NCBI RefSeq assembly: GCF_009765365.1
Contig: NZ_VTOM01000003.1
Span: 124,001 to 188,000 of the forward strand
Length of the DNA stretch: 64,000 nt
DNA from: Antarcticirhabdus aurantiaca
Lineage (GTDB): Bacteria; Pseudomonadota; Alphaproteobacteria; Rhizobiales; Rhizobiaceae
Reading direction: 5' to 3'
A model generated the notes under the pieces. The model was given only the letters and a program-made list of their open reading frames with translations. It was not told the DNA's origin and did no database searches. Below, piece after piece: positions 40,373-52,151 of this stretch. The stretch's first letter is position 1, and every line of letters starts with the position of its first letter. The translations under genes were made by a program, and so were the position numbers.

Positions 40373-41893
40373 TCATCGAACCTCCATCCGCAGCGTCTTG
40401 CCGACGAGCGCGGCGAACTGCTGGAGACGCCCTTCCGGCTTCTCGCCGACGAGGCCGCCGAGATCGCGGGGCACGGCCAGCGTGAAGCCGCCGCGCGAAT
40501 CCGGCATCCAGCGCAGCCGGTTCAAGAGGCCCGGCATGGCCGCCGTGAGAAGGTAGGTGACGCGGAACAGCGAGGCGAGGAGCCGCGCCCGGGCCAGGAG
40601 CTTCTCGTCGATCAGCGTTTCGATCTCGGGCACGTGCGACTGCTCGAACGAGCCCTCGTGGCGGTAGTAGTTGGTCAGGCCCAGGAAGGCGCGCCCGCGA
40701 TGGTCGATCGCGGGAAAGGCCGCGTGCGCGATAAAGGACAGGGCCTGCTTGCCGCGGTAGTCGGGATGGGCCCGCCAGCCGACATCGGCGAGGAGGCAGG
40801 CGGCGGCCCGCAGCCGCTCCTGCTCCGGCGTCTCGTCGATGCCGAGCGTTTCGAAGCTGCGGTGGCTCCATTCGACCAGTTCCAGCGCATGCTCGGGCGA
40901 GCGGGCGCGCAGGAAGGCCAGCTCGCGCGAGGCCTCGATCAGCGGGTCGAGCCGCTTCTCCTCCTCCGGCAGGCGCGCGTAGAGGAACCCCTCGCGCACG
41001 CCGAGAGCCGAGACGACGATGGAGGACGGCTTGAGGTGGCGCAGCACGGCGTGAAGCGCCACCGCGCCGAAGGCGAGAAGCGCGCGGCGCGACTTCGACA
41101 CGGCGGCGATCCCGGGCAGCTTGTCGACGTCGCCGCGCGCCACCAGCGATAGGAACGCATCGGCCGCGTCCGGCGCGATCTCGTAGCCGTGCATGACGTG
41201 CAGCGGGTAGTTGCGCTGCTCCATGTGGAGCTTGGCGAGGTTCCGCCACGTGCCGCCGATAGCATAGAAGGGCCGGCCGCGGCCCTTGCGAACCAGATCG
41301 CAGCTCGCCACGAAGCTGTCGGCGATGAGCCGCGCCTTGGCGAGGTCGCCGCCCGACAGGTCCTGGAGGCGCAGGCCCCCGAGCGGCATCGTGAGGCCGC
41401 CCTCAAAGATGCCGTCGTGGATGTCCACGAGTTCGAGGCTGCCGCCGCCCAGATCCCCGGCGATGCCGTTCGGCTCGTGGAAGCCGGCGAAGACGCCTTC
41501 GGCGGCGAAGCGCGCCTCGTCGGCGCCCGACAGGATGTTGATCGGCGTGCGCAGCGCCGCCTCGGCCGCCGCGATGAACTCGGCGCCGTTCGAGGCCTCG
41601 CGGGCCGCGGCGGTCGCGATCGGATGAAGTTCCTCCACCTCGGCCTGATCGGCCAGAGCCCGGAAGCGGGCGAGCGCCGAGAGCGCGCTCGCCATCGCCG
41701 AGTCGTTCAGGCGACCGGTCTGGGCGAGGCCCCGTCCGAGGCCCGACAGGACCTTCTCGTTGAAGAGCGGCGTCAGCGCCCGGGCATTGCCCTCGTAGAT
41801 GACGAGGCGCACCGAGTTCGACCCGATGTCGACGACGCCCACGGGCTTGCGGCCCGGCAGGCGCCCGAGCGCGGGGAAGCGATCAGTCGACAC
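40373..41893 (-). CDS. ppx: Exopolyphosphatase / pppGpp phosphatase (Ppx/GppA family)
   Basis: Encodes 506 residues. The actin-like ATPase fold is clear in [19 protein letters not shown] and in [17 protein letters not shown], followed by HD-like helical parts ([20 protein letters not shown]). It removes phosphate from polyphosphate ends and possibly from pppGpp. The start lies inside the last codons of ppk (11-bp overlap), so synthesis and breakdown enzymes are translationally coupled, the usual alphaproteobacterial arrangement. Confidence 0.9.
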   Translation of the reverse strand: MSTDRFPALGRLPGRKPVGVVDIGSNSVRLVIYEGNARALTPLFNEKVLSGLGRGLAQTGRLNDSAMASALSALARFRALADQAEVEELHPIATAAAREASNGAEFIAAAEAALRTPINILSGADEARFAAEGVFAGFHEPNGIAGDLGGGSLELVDIHDGIFEGGLTMPLGGLRLQDLSGGDLAKARLIADSFVASCDLVRKGRGRPFYAIGGTWRNLAKLHMEQRNYPLHVMHGYEIAPDAADAFLSLVARGDVDKLPGIAAVSKSRRALLAFGAVALHAVLRHLKPSSIVVSALGVREGFLYARLPEEEKRLDPLIEASRELAFLRARSPEHALELVEWSHRSFETLGIDETPEQERLRAAACLLADVGWRAHPDYRGKQALSFIAHAAFPAIDHRGRAFLGLTNYYRHEGSFEQSHVPEIETLIDEKLLARARLLASLFRVTYLLTAAMPGLLNRLRWMPDSRGGFTLAVPRDLGGLVGEKPEGRLQQFAALVGKTLRMEVR

Positions 41894-44306
41894 GCGAATG
41901 ATCCGCGCGCTGGCGCGCGATGAGCTTCGGGGCGTCCGACTTGAGGGCCTTGCCGCGACCGGAGAGGCTGGGATTGGTCATGAAGTAGCGCTGCGCGTTG
42001 AAAGGCTGTTCGCCGGGCGAGGGCACGATCCGGCGCGAGGTGCCGTCGGAGGCCACCGACCAGCTCTGCTGGTTGTCCAGGATGTTTCCGAGCATGATCT
42101 GCGACAGGACCTGGCTGTGGACCGTCGGGTTGGTGATGGGGACGAGCGTCTCGACGCGCCGGTCCAGGTTGCGGGGCATGAGATCGGCCGAGCCCATGTA
42201 GACGAGGGCCTGGGGCGACGGCAGGCCGGAGCCGTTGCCGAAGCAGAAGATCCGGCTGTGCTCCAGGAAGCGCCCGACGATCGACTTCACGCGGATGTTG
42301 TCCGACAGGCCCGCGACGCGCGGGCGCAGGCAGCAGATGCCGCGCACCACGAGGTCGATCTCGACCCCCGCCTGGCTCGCCCGGTACAGCGCGTCGATGA
42401 TCTTCGGATCGACCAGCGAGTTCATCTTCATCCAGATCTGGCCCGGGCGCCCGGCGCGCTCGTGCACGATCTCGTTCTCGATGAGCTCCAGGATGCGCTT
42501 CCTCAGCGTCAGCGGCGAGACAGCGAGCTTGCGCAGGTCGGACGGCTCGGCATAGCCGGTGATGTAGTTGAAGACGAGCGAGACGTCGTGCGCGATGTCC
42601 GGATCGGCGGTGAAGTAGCTGAGGTCCGTGTAGATCTTCGCCGTGATCGGATGGTAGTTGCCCGTGCCGATGTGGACGAAGCTCGCCATGCGGTTGTCCT
42701 CGCGGCGCACCACGAGGCTGAGCTTGGCATGGGTCTTCTTCTCGATGAAGCCGAAGACGACCTGGACGCCGGCGCGCTCCAGGTCGCGCGCCCACTTGAT
42801 GTTGGCCTCCTCGTCGAAGCGGGCCTTCAGCTCGACCAGCGCCGTCACCGACTTGCCGGCCTCGGCCGCGTCGATGAGGGCGCGCACGATCGGCGAGTCG
42901 TTCGAGGTGCGGTAGAGCGTCTGCTTGATCGCCACGACGTTCGGGTCGGAAGCCGCCTGCCGCAGGAACTGCACCACCACGTCGAAGGACTCGTAGGGGT
43001 GGTGGACGATGATGTCCTTCTCGCGGATCGCCGCGAAGCAGTCGCCGTTGTGCTCGCGGATGCGCTCGGGAAAGCGCGGGATGAAGGGCGTGAACTTCAG
43101 GTCGTCGCGCGGCGCCTTGCAGATCTGCGAGACGGAATCGAGCGCCAGCATGCCGTCCATCACCGAGACGCGGGCTTCCGGCACCTCGAGCTCGCCGGCG
43201 ACGAAGTTGCGCAGTGATTCCGGCATCACCGAATCGAACTCGATGCGGATCACCGAGCCGCGCCGCCGACGCTTCAGCGCCGACTGGAACATGCGCACGA
43301 GATCCTCGGCTTCTTCCTCCACCTCGATGTCCGAATCGCGGATGATGCGGAACGTGCCCGCGCCGCGCACGCGGTAGCCCGGGAAGAGCCGGCCGATGAA
43401 CAGCGCGACGACGCTCTCCAGCGGCACGTAGCGCAGGTGCCCGTCGGCGCTGGCCGGCAGCTCGATGAAGCGCTGGAGAGCGGTCGGCAGGCGCAGCAGC
43501 GCGTTCATCTTCTGCGAATCGCGCTCGCGGATGAGCGCCAGCGCCATGGAGAAGCCGAGGTTCGGGATGAACGGGAAGGGATGCGCCGGATCGACCGACA
43601 GCGGCGTCAGGACGGGGAAGATCGTCTCGTCGAAGTGATTGGCGAGCCAGTTGCGCTCGTCGCGCTTCAGGTCGCCAGCCCCGACGATGTGGATGTTCTC
43701 CAGCCGCAGTTCCTTCACGAGCTCGGCCAGCGCGCCCTGCTGCTCGGCCTGCAGCGTCGACACGTCTTCGAGGATGCGGTCGAGCTGGCCCTGCGGGGTC
43801 AGCCCGTCCTCCGAGCGCAGCGTCAGCTTGGCGCGCACCTGCGCGGCGAGGCCCGCGACGCGCACCATGAAGAACTCGTCGAGGTTGCCGGCCGAGATCG
43901 ACAGGAAGCGCACGCGCTCGAGAAGCGGATGCGCGCGGTTCTGCGCTTCCTGAAGGACGCGGCGGTTGAACTGCAGCCAGGAGATCTCGCGGTTGATGTA
44001 CCTGTCGGCCGGCAGCTCGGCCGGCTTCTCCGCGGCCGGCGCGGGCTCCGGCCCTCCGATGATGACGGGCGGCGATTCGAGGATGACGGCCGCTTCCATC
44101 GCACCCGATTCGGCGATCGGGTCGGCCACGATGATTTCCGCCGCGAGCGGATGCTCGGCAGCGTTCCCGTCCGGCGCGGCGCTCGCCGCCGCCTGGGGCT
44201 CGACCTTGGGATGCGCCGCGCGCCGCGACGTGCGCTTCGCACCGCCGCCGGCCTTCGGCGTGACGCCGCCCTTGGATGCGGGCTCGACCTTCTGGGAATC
44301 AGACAC
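41883..44306 (-). CDS. ppk: Polyphosphate kinase 1
   Basis: Encodes 807 residues from a GTG start. About 100 N-terminal residues are an Ala/Pro/Lys-rich extension absent from E. coli Ppk. The conserved enzyme starts at [20 protein letters not shown]. Later come [20 protein letters not shown] and [13 protein letters not shown], the latter with the His that becomes phosphorylated, and the closing region [17 protein letters not shown]. It makes polyphosphate from ATP. It overlaps ppx by 11 bp and follows hdaA by 26 bp. Confidence 0.95.
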   Translation of the reverse strand: MSDSQKVEPASKGGVTPKAGGGAKRTSRRAAHPKVEPQAAASAAPDGNAAEHPLAAEIIVADPIAESGAMEAAVILESPPVIIGGPEPAPAAEKPAELPADRYINREISWLQFNRRVLQEAQNRAHPLLERVRFLSISAGNLDEFFMVRVAGLAAQVRAKLTLRSEDGLTPQGQLDRILEDVSTLQAEQQGALAELVKELRLENIHIVGAGDLKRDERNWLANHFDETIFPVLTPLSVDPAHPFPFIPNLGFSMALALIRERDSQKMNALLRLPTALQRFIELPASADGHLRYVPLESVVALFIGRLFPGYRVRGAGTFRIIRDSDIEVEEEAEDLVRMFQSALKRRRRGSVIRIEFDSVMPESLRNFVAGELEVPEARVSVMDGMLALDSVSQICKAPRDDLKFTPFIPRFPERIREHNGDCFAAIREKDIIVHHPYESFDVVVQFLRQAASDPNVVAIKQTLYRTSNDSPIVRALIDAAEAGKSVTALVELKARFDEEANIKWARDLERAGVQVVFGFIEKKTHAKLSLVVRREDNRMASFVHIGTGNYHPITAKIYTDLSYFTADPDIAHDVSLVFNYITGYAEPSDLRKLAVSPLTLRKRILELIENEIVHERAGRPGQIWMKMNSLVDPKIIDALYRASQAGVEIDLVVRGICCLRPRVAGLSDNIRVKSIVGRFLEHSRIFCFGNGSGLPSPQALVYMGSADLMPRNLDRRVETLVPITNPTVHSQVLSQIMLGNILDNQQSWSVASDGTSRRIVPSPGEQPFNAQRYFMTNPSLSGRGKALKSDAPKLIARQRADHSRVD

Positions 44307-44332
44307 GGGCGTCCTCGTCCTCCTTCGTCCGA

Positions 44333-45043
44333 TCAGTCGTGCAAAGGCGCACGTCGTTCGCCTTTGCTCATAACGGCAGCCGGCTGACGGTCAAGCACCC
44401 GCTTGACGAGCGACAGGTTTACCCCGGACTTGGTGGAGAGCGCCTCCCGGTCAACCGCGTCGACCAGATGAACCGCCTCGGCGAGCGAGCGCTCCATGCG
44501 GGCGGCCAGAAACGTCAGGATGCGGTCCTCGACGAGGAGCTGCCGGTCGGCGAAGAGCTTGGCGAGGACGCCGATCAGGAGCTCGTCGTCGGGCGCCCGG
44601 ATCGGCACCACGGTGGCCGCGCGCAGGCGCGAGGCGAGGTCGGGCAGGCGCACCGGCATCGCCGCCGGCATCTGCCGGGCGGTGGCGAAGACGGTGCCCT
44701 GCCCCAGCCGCGCCGCGTTGAGGATCGCGAAGAGCTGCGCCTCGCTGAACCGGCCGGAATCGACGTCGTCGAGCGTGGCCGCGAACGGCCCGGCGGCGAG
44801 CACGACGTCGACCGCGTCCGGCGTCAGGACGACCGCCTGCGCATGCTCTGTGAAGACCTCGGCGAGATGCGTCTTGCCCGATCCTTCCGGCCCCACCGCC
44901 ACCACCACCGGGTGCGGCCAGGCGGGCCAGGAATCCACCGCGCCGACGGCGAGGCGGTTGGCCTCCGACACGACGAGGTCGTCGCGGGAGTTCGAGGGGC
45001 TGTGCGGCAGGTCGAGCGGGAGCTGGCGCGGGGTCATGATCAT
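44333..45043 (-). CDS. hdaA: DnaA-related regulator HdaA
   Basis: Encodes 236 residues. It opens with [10 protein letters not shown], the QLPLDL clamp-binding motif of Hda proteins, and carries a P-loop ([17 protein letters not shown]), but lacks the DNA-binding domain of DnaA. Hda with the sliding clamp stimulates ATP hydrolysis by DnaA and so prevents over-initiation of replication. Position between the AI-2E permease gene and ppk is the common Rhizobiales arrangement. The ATG at 45037 is an alternative start. Confidence 0.85.
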   Translation of the reverse strand: MIMTPRQLPLDLPHSPSNSRDDLVVSEANRLAVGAVDSWPAWPHPVVVAVGPEGSGKTHLAEVFTEHAQAVVLTPDAVDVVLAAGPFAATLDDVDSGRFSEAQLFAILNAARLGQGTVFATARQMPAAMPVRLPDLASRLRAATVVPIRAPDDELLIGVLAKLFADRQLLVEDRILTFLAARMERSLAEAVHLVDAVDREALSTKSGVNLSLVKRVLDRQPAAVMSKGERRAPLHD

Positions 45044-45051
45044 GCGGTCCG

Positions 45052-46230
45052 TCAGACGGGGTCGCCGCCGAGTCTCGGATCCTCCGGCGACGGAGACAGG
45101 TCGGCCTCCGCGATCGCCGGCGGCGCGGGGCGCCGCGCGGTCTCGATCCCGGTCCGGCCGAAATACATCTCGCTTTCGAGATACTTCACGATCGCGAAGC
45201 GGACGAGGACGCCGATCGCGGCCGAGGCCGGGACCGCGATCAGCAGCCCGACGAAGCCGAACAGCGCGCCGAAGGCGAAGAGCGCGAACATCAGCCAGAC
45301 CGGGTGGAGTCCGACCGAGGCGCCGACCAGCTTGGGCTGGAGGATGTTGCCCTCGATGAACTGGCCGCTGAAGAACACGGCCGCAACCGCCACGATCCAG
45401 GGCCAGTCCGGCCAGAACTGCACCATCGCCACGCCGAGCGCGAGCACCAGCCCGACAAACGAGCCGACATAGGGAATGAACGAGATCAGCCCGGCGAAGA
45501 GGCCGATGAGGAGGCCGAAGTTCAGCCCGACCAGCGACAGCCCGACGGCGTAGTAGGTGCCCAGGATCAGGCAGAGGCTGCCCTGCCCGCGCAGGAAGCC
45601 GGCCACCGACCGGTCGATCTCGCGCGCCAGCCGCCGGACCGTCTGCGTGTGCTGGCGGGGCGTGAGGCCGTCGATCCCGGAGATCATCCGGTCCCAGTCG
45701 AGCAGGAGATAGAAGGCGACCACCGGCGTGACGACGAAGAGCGAGACGAAGTTGACCACTGCCAGCGACGAGGTCCACAGCCCCGCCACGAAGGTCGTGA
45801 TCATGCCCGTGCCCTGCGAGACGAATCCCGTCACGTCCTCGCGCAGCGTCGTCTCGTTGTTCTCGAACAGGAAGGCCAGCGGCCCGGTGCGCAGGCCCGC
45901 CGCGAGAAGCTGCAGCCGATCGAGATAGTCCGGCAGCCGCGCGGCGAAGCTCGCCACCTGCGAGACGATCACGGGCACGAGCACCAGGATCACCGTCAGG
46001 ATCAGGACGATGAAGATGAACAGGATCAGGATGCTGGCCGTCAGGCGCGACAGCCCGCGCCGTTCCAGCCAGTCGGCCACCGGATCGAGGAAGTAGGCGA
46101 TCACCATGCCCAGCACGAAGGGCAGGAGAATGGAGGAGAACAGCCAGACGAAGGCCGCGAGGCCGACCGCGGCGGCGCTCCAGAAGGTCAGCTGCCGGCG
46201 AAGCAGCCGGCCGCGATCCCGAGTTCTCAT
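45052..46230 (-). CDS. AI-2E family transporter (PerM-like permease)
   Basis: Encodes 392 residues with about eight membrane segments: [60 protein letters not shown] and others near the C-terminus. The family features [13 protein letters not shown] and FVPYVG-like loop ([19 protein letters not shown]) are present. Members are ion or small-molecule permeases despite the family name. It starts 158 bp from purM on the other strand and ends 8 bp before hdaA. The upstream in-frame extension to 46347 lacks membrane character and was not used. Confidence 0.85.
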   Translation of the reverse strand: MRTRDRGRLLRRQLTFWSAAAVGLAAFVWLFSSILLPFVLGMVIAYFLDPVADWLERRGLSRLTASILILFIFIVLILTVILVLVPVIVSQVASFAARLPDYLDRLQLLAAGLRTGPLAFLFENNETTLREDVTGFVSQGTGMITTFVAGLWTSSLAVVNFVSLFVVTPVVAFYLLLDWDRMISGIDGLTPRQHTQTVRRLAREIDRSVAGFLRGQGSLCLILGTYYAVGLSLVGLNFGLLIGLFAGLISFIPYVGSFVGLVLALGVAMVQFWPDWPWIVAVAAVFFSGQFIEGNILQPKLVGASVGLHPVWLMFALFAFGALFGFVGLLIAVPASAAIGVLVRFAIVKYLESEMYFGRTGIETARRPAPPAIAEADLSPSPEDPRLGGDPV

Positions 46231-46388
46231 GCCCGCTCGCCCTCTGCCGCCGCCTTCGATGCGCGGCACCCGTCGAGATAGGCGGCGGGTGCTCGGGCCG
46301 TCAAGCGCTTGCGCCGCTCGGCGCCCTTGCAGGTGCGGGCGGAACATGGCAGTCCGCCCGGCAAACCCTCGAACGGAAGCCCAGTGCT

Positions 46389-47474
46389 ATGACCGACGAA
46401 GCCGAGACGAGCGGGCGCAACGGCCTCACCTACGCGGATGCAGGGGTCGACATCGACGCGGGCAACGAGCTCGTCCGGCGCATCAAGCCGCATGTGCGCT
46501 CGACCATGCGCCCCGGCGCGGACGGCGAGATCGGCGGCTTCGGCGGCCTCTTCGACCTCAAGGCCGCGGGCTTCACGGACCCCGTCCTCGTCGCGGCCAA
46601 CGACGGCGTCGGCACCAAGCTGCGCGTCGCCATCGAGACCGGCCTTCACGACCGCATCGGCATCGATCTCGTCGCCATGTGCGTCAACGACCTCGTGGTG
46701 CAGGGCGCCGAGCCCCTCTTCTTTCTCGACTACTTCGCGACCGGCAAGCTCGATCCCACGCAGGGCGAGGACATCGTCAAGGGCATCGCGGCGGGCTGCC
46801 TCCAGGCCGGCTGCGCGCTGATCGGCGGCGAGACCGCCGAGATGCCGGGTCTCTACGCCGACAAGGACTACGATCTCGCGGGCTTCGCCGTCGGCGCGGC
46901 CGAGCGCGGGCGCCTCCTGCCCTCCGCCGACATCCAGCCGGGCGACGTCCTTCTCGGCCTCGCCTCCTCGGGTCCGCATTCCAACGGCTACTCGCTGATC
47001 CGCCGCATCGTCGAGCTGTCGGGCCTGTCCTACGACGCGCCCGCGCCCTTCGATGCGGACCGGACGCTGGGCGAAGCGCTGATCGAGCCGACGCGCATCT
47101 ACGTCAAGCCCATCCTCCAGGCGATCCGCGAAACGGCCGGCATCAAGGCCCTCGCCCACATCACCGGCGGCGGCTTCACCGAGAACATCCCGCGCGTCCT
47201 GCCCGAGCGCCTGCGCGCCGACATCGACCTCTTCGCCGTCCCCGTGCCGCCCGTCTTCCGCTGGCTGGCGCAGACCGGGGGCGTCGCGCAGAGCGAGATG
47301 CTGCGCACCTTCAACTGCGGGATCGGCATGGTGGTGGTCGCGAGCGAAGCCGACGCCGCGACGGTCGGCGCCGTGCTCCAGTCGGCCGGCGAGACCGTGG
47401 TTCCGCTCGGCCGCGTCCTCGACCGCGGCGAGAACCCCGCCGTCACCTTCAACGGCGACCTCTTCGCCAAATGA
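46389..47474 (+). CDS. purM: Phosphoribosylformylglycinamidine cyclo-ligase
   Basis: Encodes 361 residues. The enzyme makes aminoimidazole ribotide in purine synthesis. Diagnostic stretches are [59 protein letters not shown] and [16 protein letters not shown]. It is divergent from the AI-2E permease gene and overlaps purN by 4 bp (ATGA). Confidence 0.97.
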   Translation: MTDEAETSGRNGLTYADAGVDIDAGNELVRRIKPHVRSTMRPGADGEIGGFGGLFDLKAAGFTDPVLVAANDGVGTKLRVAIETGLHDRIGIDLVAMCVNDLVVQGAEPLFFLDYFATGKLDPTQGEDIVKGIAAGCLQAGCALIGGETAEMPGLYADKDYDLAGFAVGAAERGRLLPSADIQPGDVLLGLASSGPHSNGYSLIRRIVELSGLSYDAPAPFDADRTLGEALIEPTRIYVKPILQAIRETAGIKALAHITGGGFTENIPRVLPERLRADIDLFAVPVPPVFRWLAQTGGVAQSEMLRTFNCGIGMVVVASEADAATVGAVLQSAGETVVPLGRVLDRGENPAVTFNGDLFAK

Positions 47475-48157
47475 GCGCGGCTCCGCGAAAGCGCGTCGCC
47501 GTTCTCCTGTCCGGCCGCGGCTCCAACATGGCCGCGCTTCTCGACGCGGCGAAGGACCCGGCCTACCCGGCCGAGATCGCCGCGGTCCTGTCCAATCGCC
47601 CCGATGCCGGCGGCCTCGACACGGCGCGCGCCGCCGGCATCGAGGCGGTCGCGATCGACCACAAGCTCTTCGCCTCCCGCGCCGCGCACGAGGCGGCGGT
47701 CGCGGCCGAACTGACCCGCATCGCGCCCGACATCGTCTGCCTCGCCGGCTACATGCGGCTGCTGAGCCAGGACTTCACGGATCGCTTTCGCGGCCGGATG
47801 ATCAACATCCATCCGTCGCTGCTGCCGCTGTTTCCCGGCCTCCACACCCACGAGCGGGTGCTCGCCGCCGGCATGCGCGTTCACGGCTGCACCGTCCACT
47901 TCGTCACCGAGGTCATGGACGAAGGGCCGATCATCGCACAGGCGGCCATCGCCGTTCTGCCCGGCGACACGCCGGACGCGCTGGCCGCCCGCCTCATCCG
48001 GGCCGAGCACCGCCTCTATGCCGAGGCGCTCCGCCTCGTCGCGTCGGGGCGCGCGCGCATGAGCGGGGACCGCGCGGTCCTCTCCGCTCCCGAGACGCAG
48101 AGCGGACCGGGTGACATTCTGCTTGCCTCCGACGCGGGTCGCATCGTCGCCCTTTGA
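47471..48157 (+). CDS. purN: Phosphoribosylglycinamide formyltransferase
   Basis: Encodes 228 residues. [19 protein letters not shown] and [20 protein letters not shown] contain the folate and active-site motifs (Asn, His), and [18 protein letters not shown] carries the catalytic Asp. It transfers a formyl group in purine synthesis. The start overlaps the purM stop. The C-terminal 20 residues ([17 protein letters not shown]) are somewhat longer than in E. coli. Confidence 0.96.
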   Translation: MSAAPRKRVAVLLSGRGSNMAALLDAAKDPAYPAEIAAVLSNRPDAGGLDTARAAGIEAVAIDHKLFASRAAHEAAVAAELTRIAPDIVCLAGYMRLLSQDFTDRFRGRMINIHPSLLPLFPGLHTHERVLAAGMRVHGCTVHFVTEVMDEGPIIAQAAIAVLPGDTPDALAARLIRAEHRLYAEALRLVASGRARMSGDRAVLSAPETQSGPGDILLASDAGRIVAL

Positions 48158-48246
48158 CTTACCGTCAGGCCGCCTCAACTTGGCCGAGCGGGTCGGTCAC
48201 AATAGCTCGGCGTGATTCGCAGCGAACAGCAAGGGAAAGCTCCAGC

Positions 48247-49974
48247 ATGCGCCTGACGACGCTCCGCCGATCGACCGCCCTCGCCTTGACCTTGGCCTTC
48301 GCCCTGCCCGGCGCATCTGCGGTCTTCGCCCAGTCGCTGGACAAGAAGCCGGCCATCGCCGACCCGCTGGACCAAGACGAGGCGCCCGCCATCGCGCCGC
48401 CTGCGCCTCCCGCCCCGCCGGCTCCTCCTGCGCCCGCCGCGGCCGCAGCGCCGACCGCGCCCGTGCCGCCCCCGACCGACCCGGAGGCTCTCGCGTTCTA
48501 CGAAGCCCTCGCGCCCTATGTCAGCCAGCAGCTCCTCGACAAGGGCGTCATCACCGTCGCCAAGGAGGGCTCGGGCTTCCGCATCGGCATCGACGCGGGG
48601 CGGCTCCTGGCGGACGTCGATCCGAGCTTCGGGCAGTTCACGATCTCGCCCTACACCATCCTGGTGGCCGAGCGGGCGGACGGCGACTGGGACGTTTCCG
48701 CCAACGATCCGCTGCGCATCGACGCCGCGGCCGTGGTCGAAGGCCAGCGCAACAGCCTCTTCTACGACATTCCCGAGAGCACCTTCACCGGCGTCTGGTC
48801 GCCCGCGCTCGGCACCTTCACCAGCGGCCAGGGCCGCGCCGGCGGCGGCACCGTGCGCCAGGACGATCCGACGGGGAAGAGCGACGCCACCTTCGGCGCG
48901 ATCACCTACACGACCGAGGCCCGGCCGACCGGCGTCGGCGAAGCGGACCTGCGCACCGACCAGACGATCGCGTCGATGAAGCAGACGATCGAGACCCAGC
49001 CCGATCCCGCGACCGGCATGCCCGCCATGACGATCGGCATGGACATGGGCGAGGTCAAGCTCGCCGCGGATGCCAAGGCGACGCGCACCCGCGCCATCCT
49101 CGACCTCTGGGCCTTCGCGGTCAGCCGCATCGACTCCACCGGCGACAAGTTCAAGGCCGATCAGGAGGATCTGCGCCGCCATCTCCAGGCCGTGCTGCCG
49201 CTCTGGCGCAACCTGTCGGGCGACTACGTGGTGCGCGACCTCAAGGTCACCACGCCTTTCGGCGCGGGCGACATGCGCTCAGCCGGCCAGACCTTCTCCT
49301 TCGACGGCATTTCGGGCGGCGGCAGCTACACCTGGCGCTTCGACGTCGAGGGCCTGAACGTGTCCTCGCCCATGGCGCCGGACTGGGCCATCGCGCTCCT
49401 GCCGCAGGATCTGCGCATGTCCTTCACGGTGCGCGACGTCGACCTGAAGACGCCGGTGGACATCGCCATCCGCGAGTTCGACCTGAACAATCCCGACATC
49501 TTCCCGGCCTCCGCCACGGAAGCCATGTCGGCGAGCTTCGCGAACAACCTGCCGACCATCCTCGTCGATCCCGGGCACGTGCGCGGCAAGGACTACGAGA
49601 TCACCTACGAGAGCACGATCGAGATCACCGGCCCCGAAGAGGCCGAGACGCGCTCGATCGTGACGGCCCGCGGCATCGACGTGATCATCGCCAATCTCCA
49701 GAAGGTCGGCACTAACGAGGCCTACAGCGCCGTCGGCGGACTGAACTTCGCCAAGGGCTTCGCGGAGACCCTGCCGGACGGTCGCCTGCGCTGGAACGTC
49801 GAGACCAAGGCCGACGGCGCCGTTCTGGTCAACGGCAACCAGGTCGTTCCGCCGGATACGGCTGCGACGGACGACGGCGCGGCCGATCCTTACGCCGACG
49901 ACGGCATGACGCTCGATCCGCAACAGGATGGCGGCGCGACGCAACAGGACGACGGCGCGCCCCAGCAGCCCTGA
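48247..49974 (+). CDS. Exported protein of unknown function
   Basis: Encodes 575 residues. A Sec signal peptide (RLTTLRRSTALALTLAFALP, then GASAVFAQ) is followed by a Pro/Ala stretch (APPAPPAPPAPPAPAAAAAP, about 45-75) that could span peptidoglycan, and then a large beta-rich domain. The C-terminus is Asp/Gln/Gly-rich. No domain is recognised with certainty. It is likely periplasmic or outer-membrane associated. The ATG at 48247 gives a clean signal peptide; the upstream extension to 48154 does not. Confidence 0.7.
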   Translation: MRLTTLRRSTALALTLAFALPGASAVFAQSLDKKPAIADPLDQDEAPAIAPPAPPAPPAPPAPAAAAAPTAPVPPPTDPEALAFYEALAPYVSQQLLDKGVITVAKEGSGFRIGIDAGRLLADVDPSFGQFTISPYTILVAERADGDWDVSANDPLRIDAAAVVEGQRNSLFYDIPESTFTGVWSPALGTFTSGQGRAGGGTVRQDDPTGKSDATFGAITYTTEARPTGVGEADLRTDQTIASMKQTIETQPDPATGMPAMTIGMDMGEVKLAADAKATRTRAILDLWAFAVSRIDSTGDKFKADQEDLRRHLQAVLPLWRNLSGDYVVRDLKVTTPFGAGDMRSAGQTFSFDGISGGGSYTWRFDVEGLNVSSPMAPDWAIALLPQDLRMSFTVRDVDLKTPVDIAIREFDLNNPDIFPASATEAMSASFANNLPTILVDPGHVRGKDYEITYESTIEITGPEEAETRSIVTARGIDVIIANLQKVGTNEAYSAVGGLNFAKGFAETLPDGRLRWNVETKADGAVLVNGNQVVPPDTAATDDGAADPYADDGMTLDPQQDGGATQQDDGAPQQP

Positions 49975-50009
49975 GCCCGATCGGCGGGAGGGCCGAGGGA
50001 CATGCCCCC

Positions 50010-52118
50010 TCACCCCTCCCGTCGCATCCAGACCTTGTTGTCGTGGAACGCCGCGCCCCCAAAGGGCGCGACCGGGTCAGCGCCCGTCAGAACGTTGATG
50101 CCTTCCCCGTCGAGGAAGTCGCCGTTCGCCCAAAGCCCCTCGTGGATCACGACGCCGGGCTTGGCGACGTCCGTCACCTTCGCGTGCAGGCGCACGCTGC
50201 CGCGCGCGTTGCCGAGCGCCACCACGTCGCCCTCGGCGATCCCCAGCCGCTCCGCGTCCTCGACGTGGATCATCGCCTCCGGACGGCCCTCCCGCGTCCT
50301 CGACCCCTTGGTTTCCGCGAAGGTCGAGTTCAGGAACTGGCGCGCTGGCGAGGTCGCGAGGCGGAACGGATGCTCGGCATCCGTTTCCTCGATGACGGCC
50401 AGGTGGTCGGGAAAGCCGCCGAGCCGGTCGTGCGGTCCCTGGAGGCCCATCGAGGGCGGCGGCCGGTTCGGCGCGGCCATGCCGGCCCAGTCCGGCTTGA
50501 AGCGGAACTTCCCGTCCGTCCAGGCGAAGCCGTTCAGGAAGTGCGCGTCGGCGAAGTCCGGCTGGCAGTCGATCCAGCGCCCCGCTTCCAGCTCCGCCAG
50601 CGTCCCGCGCCCGCTCGTCAGCAGCATCGCGTCGATCAGCTCGCGCTCCGTCCTGCCGAAGCCCGGCCGGTCCGCGACGCCGAGGCGCTTGGCCAGTTCC
50701 TCCACCACGAAGTGGTTGGTGCGAACCGTTTCCGGCGGCTCGACCACCTTGGGGCCGAGGAGGATGTGGTTCTGCCCGCCGCCGCGATAGATGTCGTCGT
50801 GCTCGGGGAACATGGTGGCGGGCAGGACGAGGTCGGCGAGCTTGGCCGTATCCGTCATGAACTGCTCGTGAACGCAGACGAAGAGGTCGTCGCGCATCAG
50901 TCCCGCCCGCACCTTGCGCTGCTCGGGGCAGACATTGGCCGGGTTGGTGTTCTGCACCAGCATCGCCGTGACGGGCGGCCCGCCGAACAGCGCGTCCGGC
51001 TCGTTCGTCAGCACCGGTCCGAGCCGGCTCTGGTCGAGGTGGCGCACGCCCGGATCGCGGTCGAGCGCGCCCATGATCTCCGACTTGTCGAGCCGGAAGA
51101 TGTCGGAGTTCGAGTGGAACGCCCCGCCCCCCTCGTGCCGCCAGGAGCCGAGCACGGCGGGAAGCGACAGCGCCGCGTGCATGGCCGGGGCGCCGTTGCG
51201 CTGGCGCGTGAAGCCGTAGCCGAGGCGGAAGAAGGTGCGCGGCGTCGTGCCGACCAACCGCGCGAAGGCTTCGATCTCGTCGACCGACAGGCCGGTGATC
51301 CCCGCCGCCCAGGCCGGATCGCGGCTCGCCAGATGCGCCTCGAGCCCCGCCGGATCGTCGGTGTAGGTCGCAAGATAGTCGCGGTCCGCATGGCCGTCGC
51401 GGAAGGCGACGTGCATCGCCGCGCAGGCGAGCGCCCCGTCCGTGCCCGGCCGCAGCTTCAGCGCCATGTCGGCCTGGCGCATCGTCGCGTTGTCGTAGAT
51501 GTCGATCGCGACGATCCTGGCCCCGCGCTCCTTCCGGGCCCGCACGGCGTGGGTCATCACGTTGACCTGCGTCGCCACCGCGTTGGTGCCCCAGATGACG
51601 ATGCAGTCGCTCGAGGCCATTTCGCGCGGGTCGCTGCCGCGCAGCGTGCCGGCGCCCGCCACCCAGCCCGTCCAGGCCATGTTGGTGCAGATCGAGTCGA
51701 ACTGGCCGGAATAGCGCTTGGCGTGGCGCAGGCGGTTGATGCCGTCGCGCTGCACGAGGCCCATCGTCCCGGCGTAGAAATAGGGCCAGACGGCCTCCGC
51801 CCCGTGCCGCTGCTCGGCTGCGACGAACCTCTCCGCCACAAGGTCGAGCGCGTCCTCCCAGGAAATCTCGCCCCAGGCGCCCTCGCCCTTGGCGCCCAGC
51901 CGCCGCATCGGCTTCAGGAGCCGGCCGGGATGGTGCAGCCGCTCGGCGTAGCGCGCGACCTTGGCGCAGATGACGCCGGCCGTGTAGCTGTTCTCCTCCG
52001 CCCCGCGCACCCGGCCGATCCGATCCGCCGCCAGCACCTCGATGTCGAGCGCGCAGGTCGAGGGGCAGTCGTGCGGGCAGGCCGAATGGGCGGTGTGCGG
52101 AAAGAAGGGCTTGTTCAT
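50010..52118 (-). CDS. Molybdopterin-dependent oxidoreductase
   Basis: Encodes 702 residues. Cysteines near the N-terminus (SACPHDCPSTCALDIEV and later GVICAK) fit a 4Fe-4S cluster of the DMSO-reductase superfamily, but there is no twin-arginine signal, so it is probably cytoplasmic. Family stretches such as SDCIVIWGTNAVATQVN, MALKLRPGTDGALACAAMHV and the C-terminal beta-barrel part (ATSPARQFLNSTFAETKGS) follow. The substrate is unknown; relatives include formate dehydrogenase-like and thiosulfate/biotin sulfoxide-type enzymes. moaD and moaE for its cofactor are at 60.2-61 kb. Confidence 0.88.
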   Translation of the reverse strand: MNKPFFPHTAHSACPHDCPSTCALDIEVLAADRIGRVRGAEENSYTAGVICAKVARYAERLHHPGRLLKPMRRLGAKGEGAWGEISWEDALDLVAERFVAAEQRHGAEAVWPYFYAGTMGLVQRDGINRLRHAKRYSGQFDSICTNMAWTGWVAGAGTLRGSDPREMASSDCIVIWGTNAVATQVNVMTHAVRARKERGARIVAIDIYDNATMRQADMALKLRPGTDGALACAAMHVAFRDGHADRDYLATYTDDPAGLEAHLASRDPAWAAGITGLSVDEIEAFARLVGTTPRTFFRLGYGFTRQRNGAPAMHAALSLPAVLGSWRHEGGGAFHSNSDIFRLDKSEIMGALDRDPGVRHLDQSRLGPVLTNEPDALFGGPPVTAMLVQNTNPANVCPEQRKVRAGLMRDDLFVCVHEQFMTDTAKLADLVLPATMFPEHDDIYRGGGQNHILLGPKVVEPPETVRTNHFVVEELAKRLGVADRPGFGRTERELIDAMLLTSGRGTLAELEAGRWIDCQPDFADAHFLNGFAWTDGKFRFKPDWAGMAAPNRPPPSMGLQGPHDRLGGFPDHLAVIEETDAEHPFRLATSPARQFLNSTFAETKGSRTREGRPEAMIHVEDAERLGIAEGDVVALGNARGSVRLHAKVTDVAKPGVVIHEGLWANGDFLDGEGINVLTGADPVAPFGGAAFHDNKVWMRREG

Positions 52119-52151
52119 GGAACTCTTCTAGCCCCGCCGGCGAAAACGCAA

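Noticed and set aside
48247-49974. Assignment to a DUF2125-type family
   Set aside because: The beta-rich domain has a vague resemblance, but no stretch was convincing enough to name the family.
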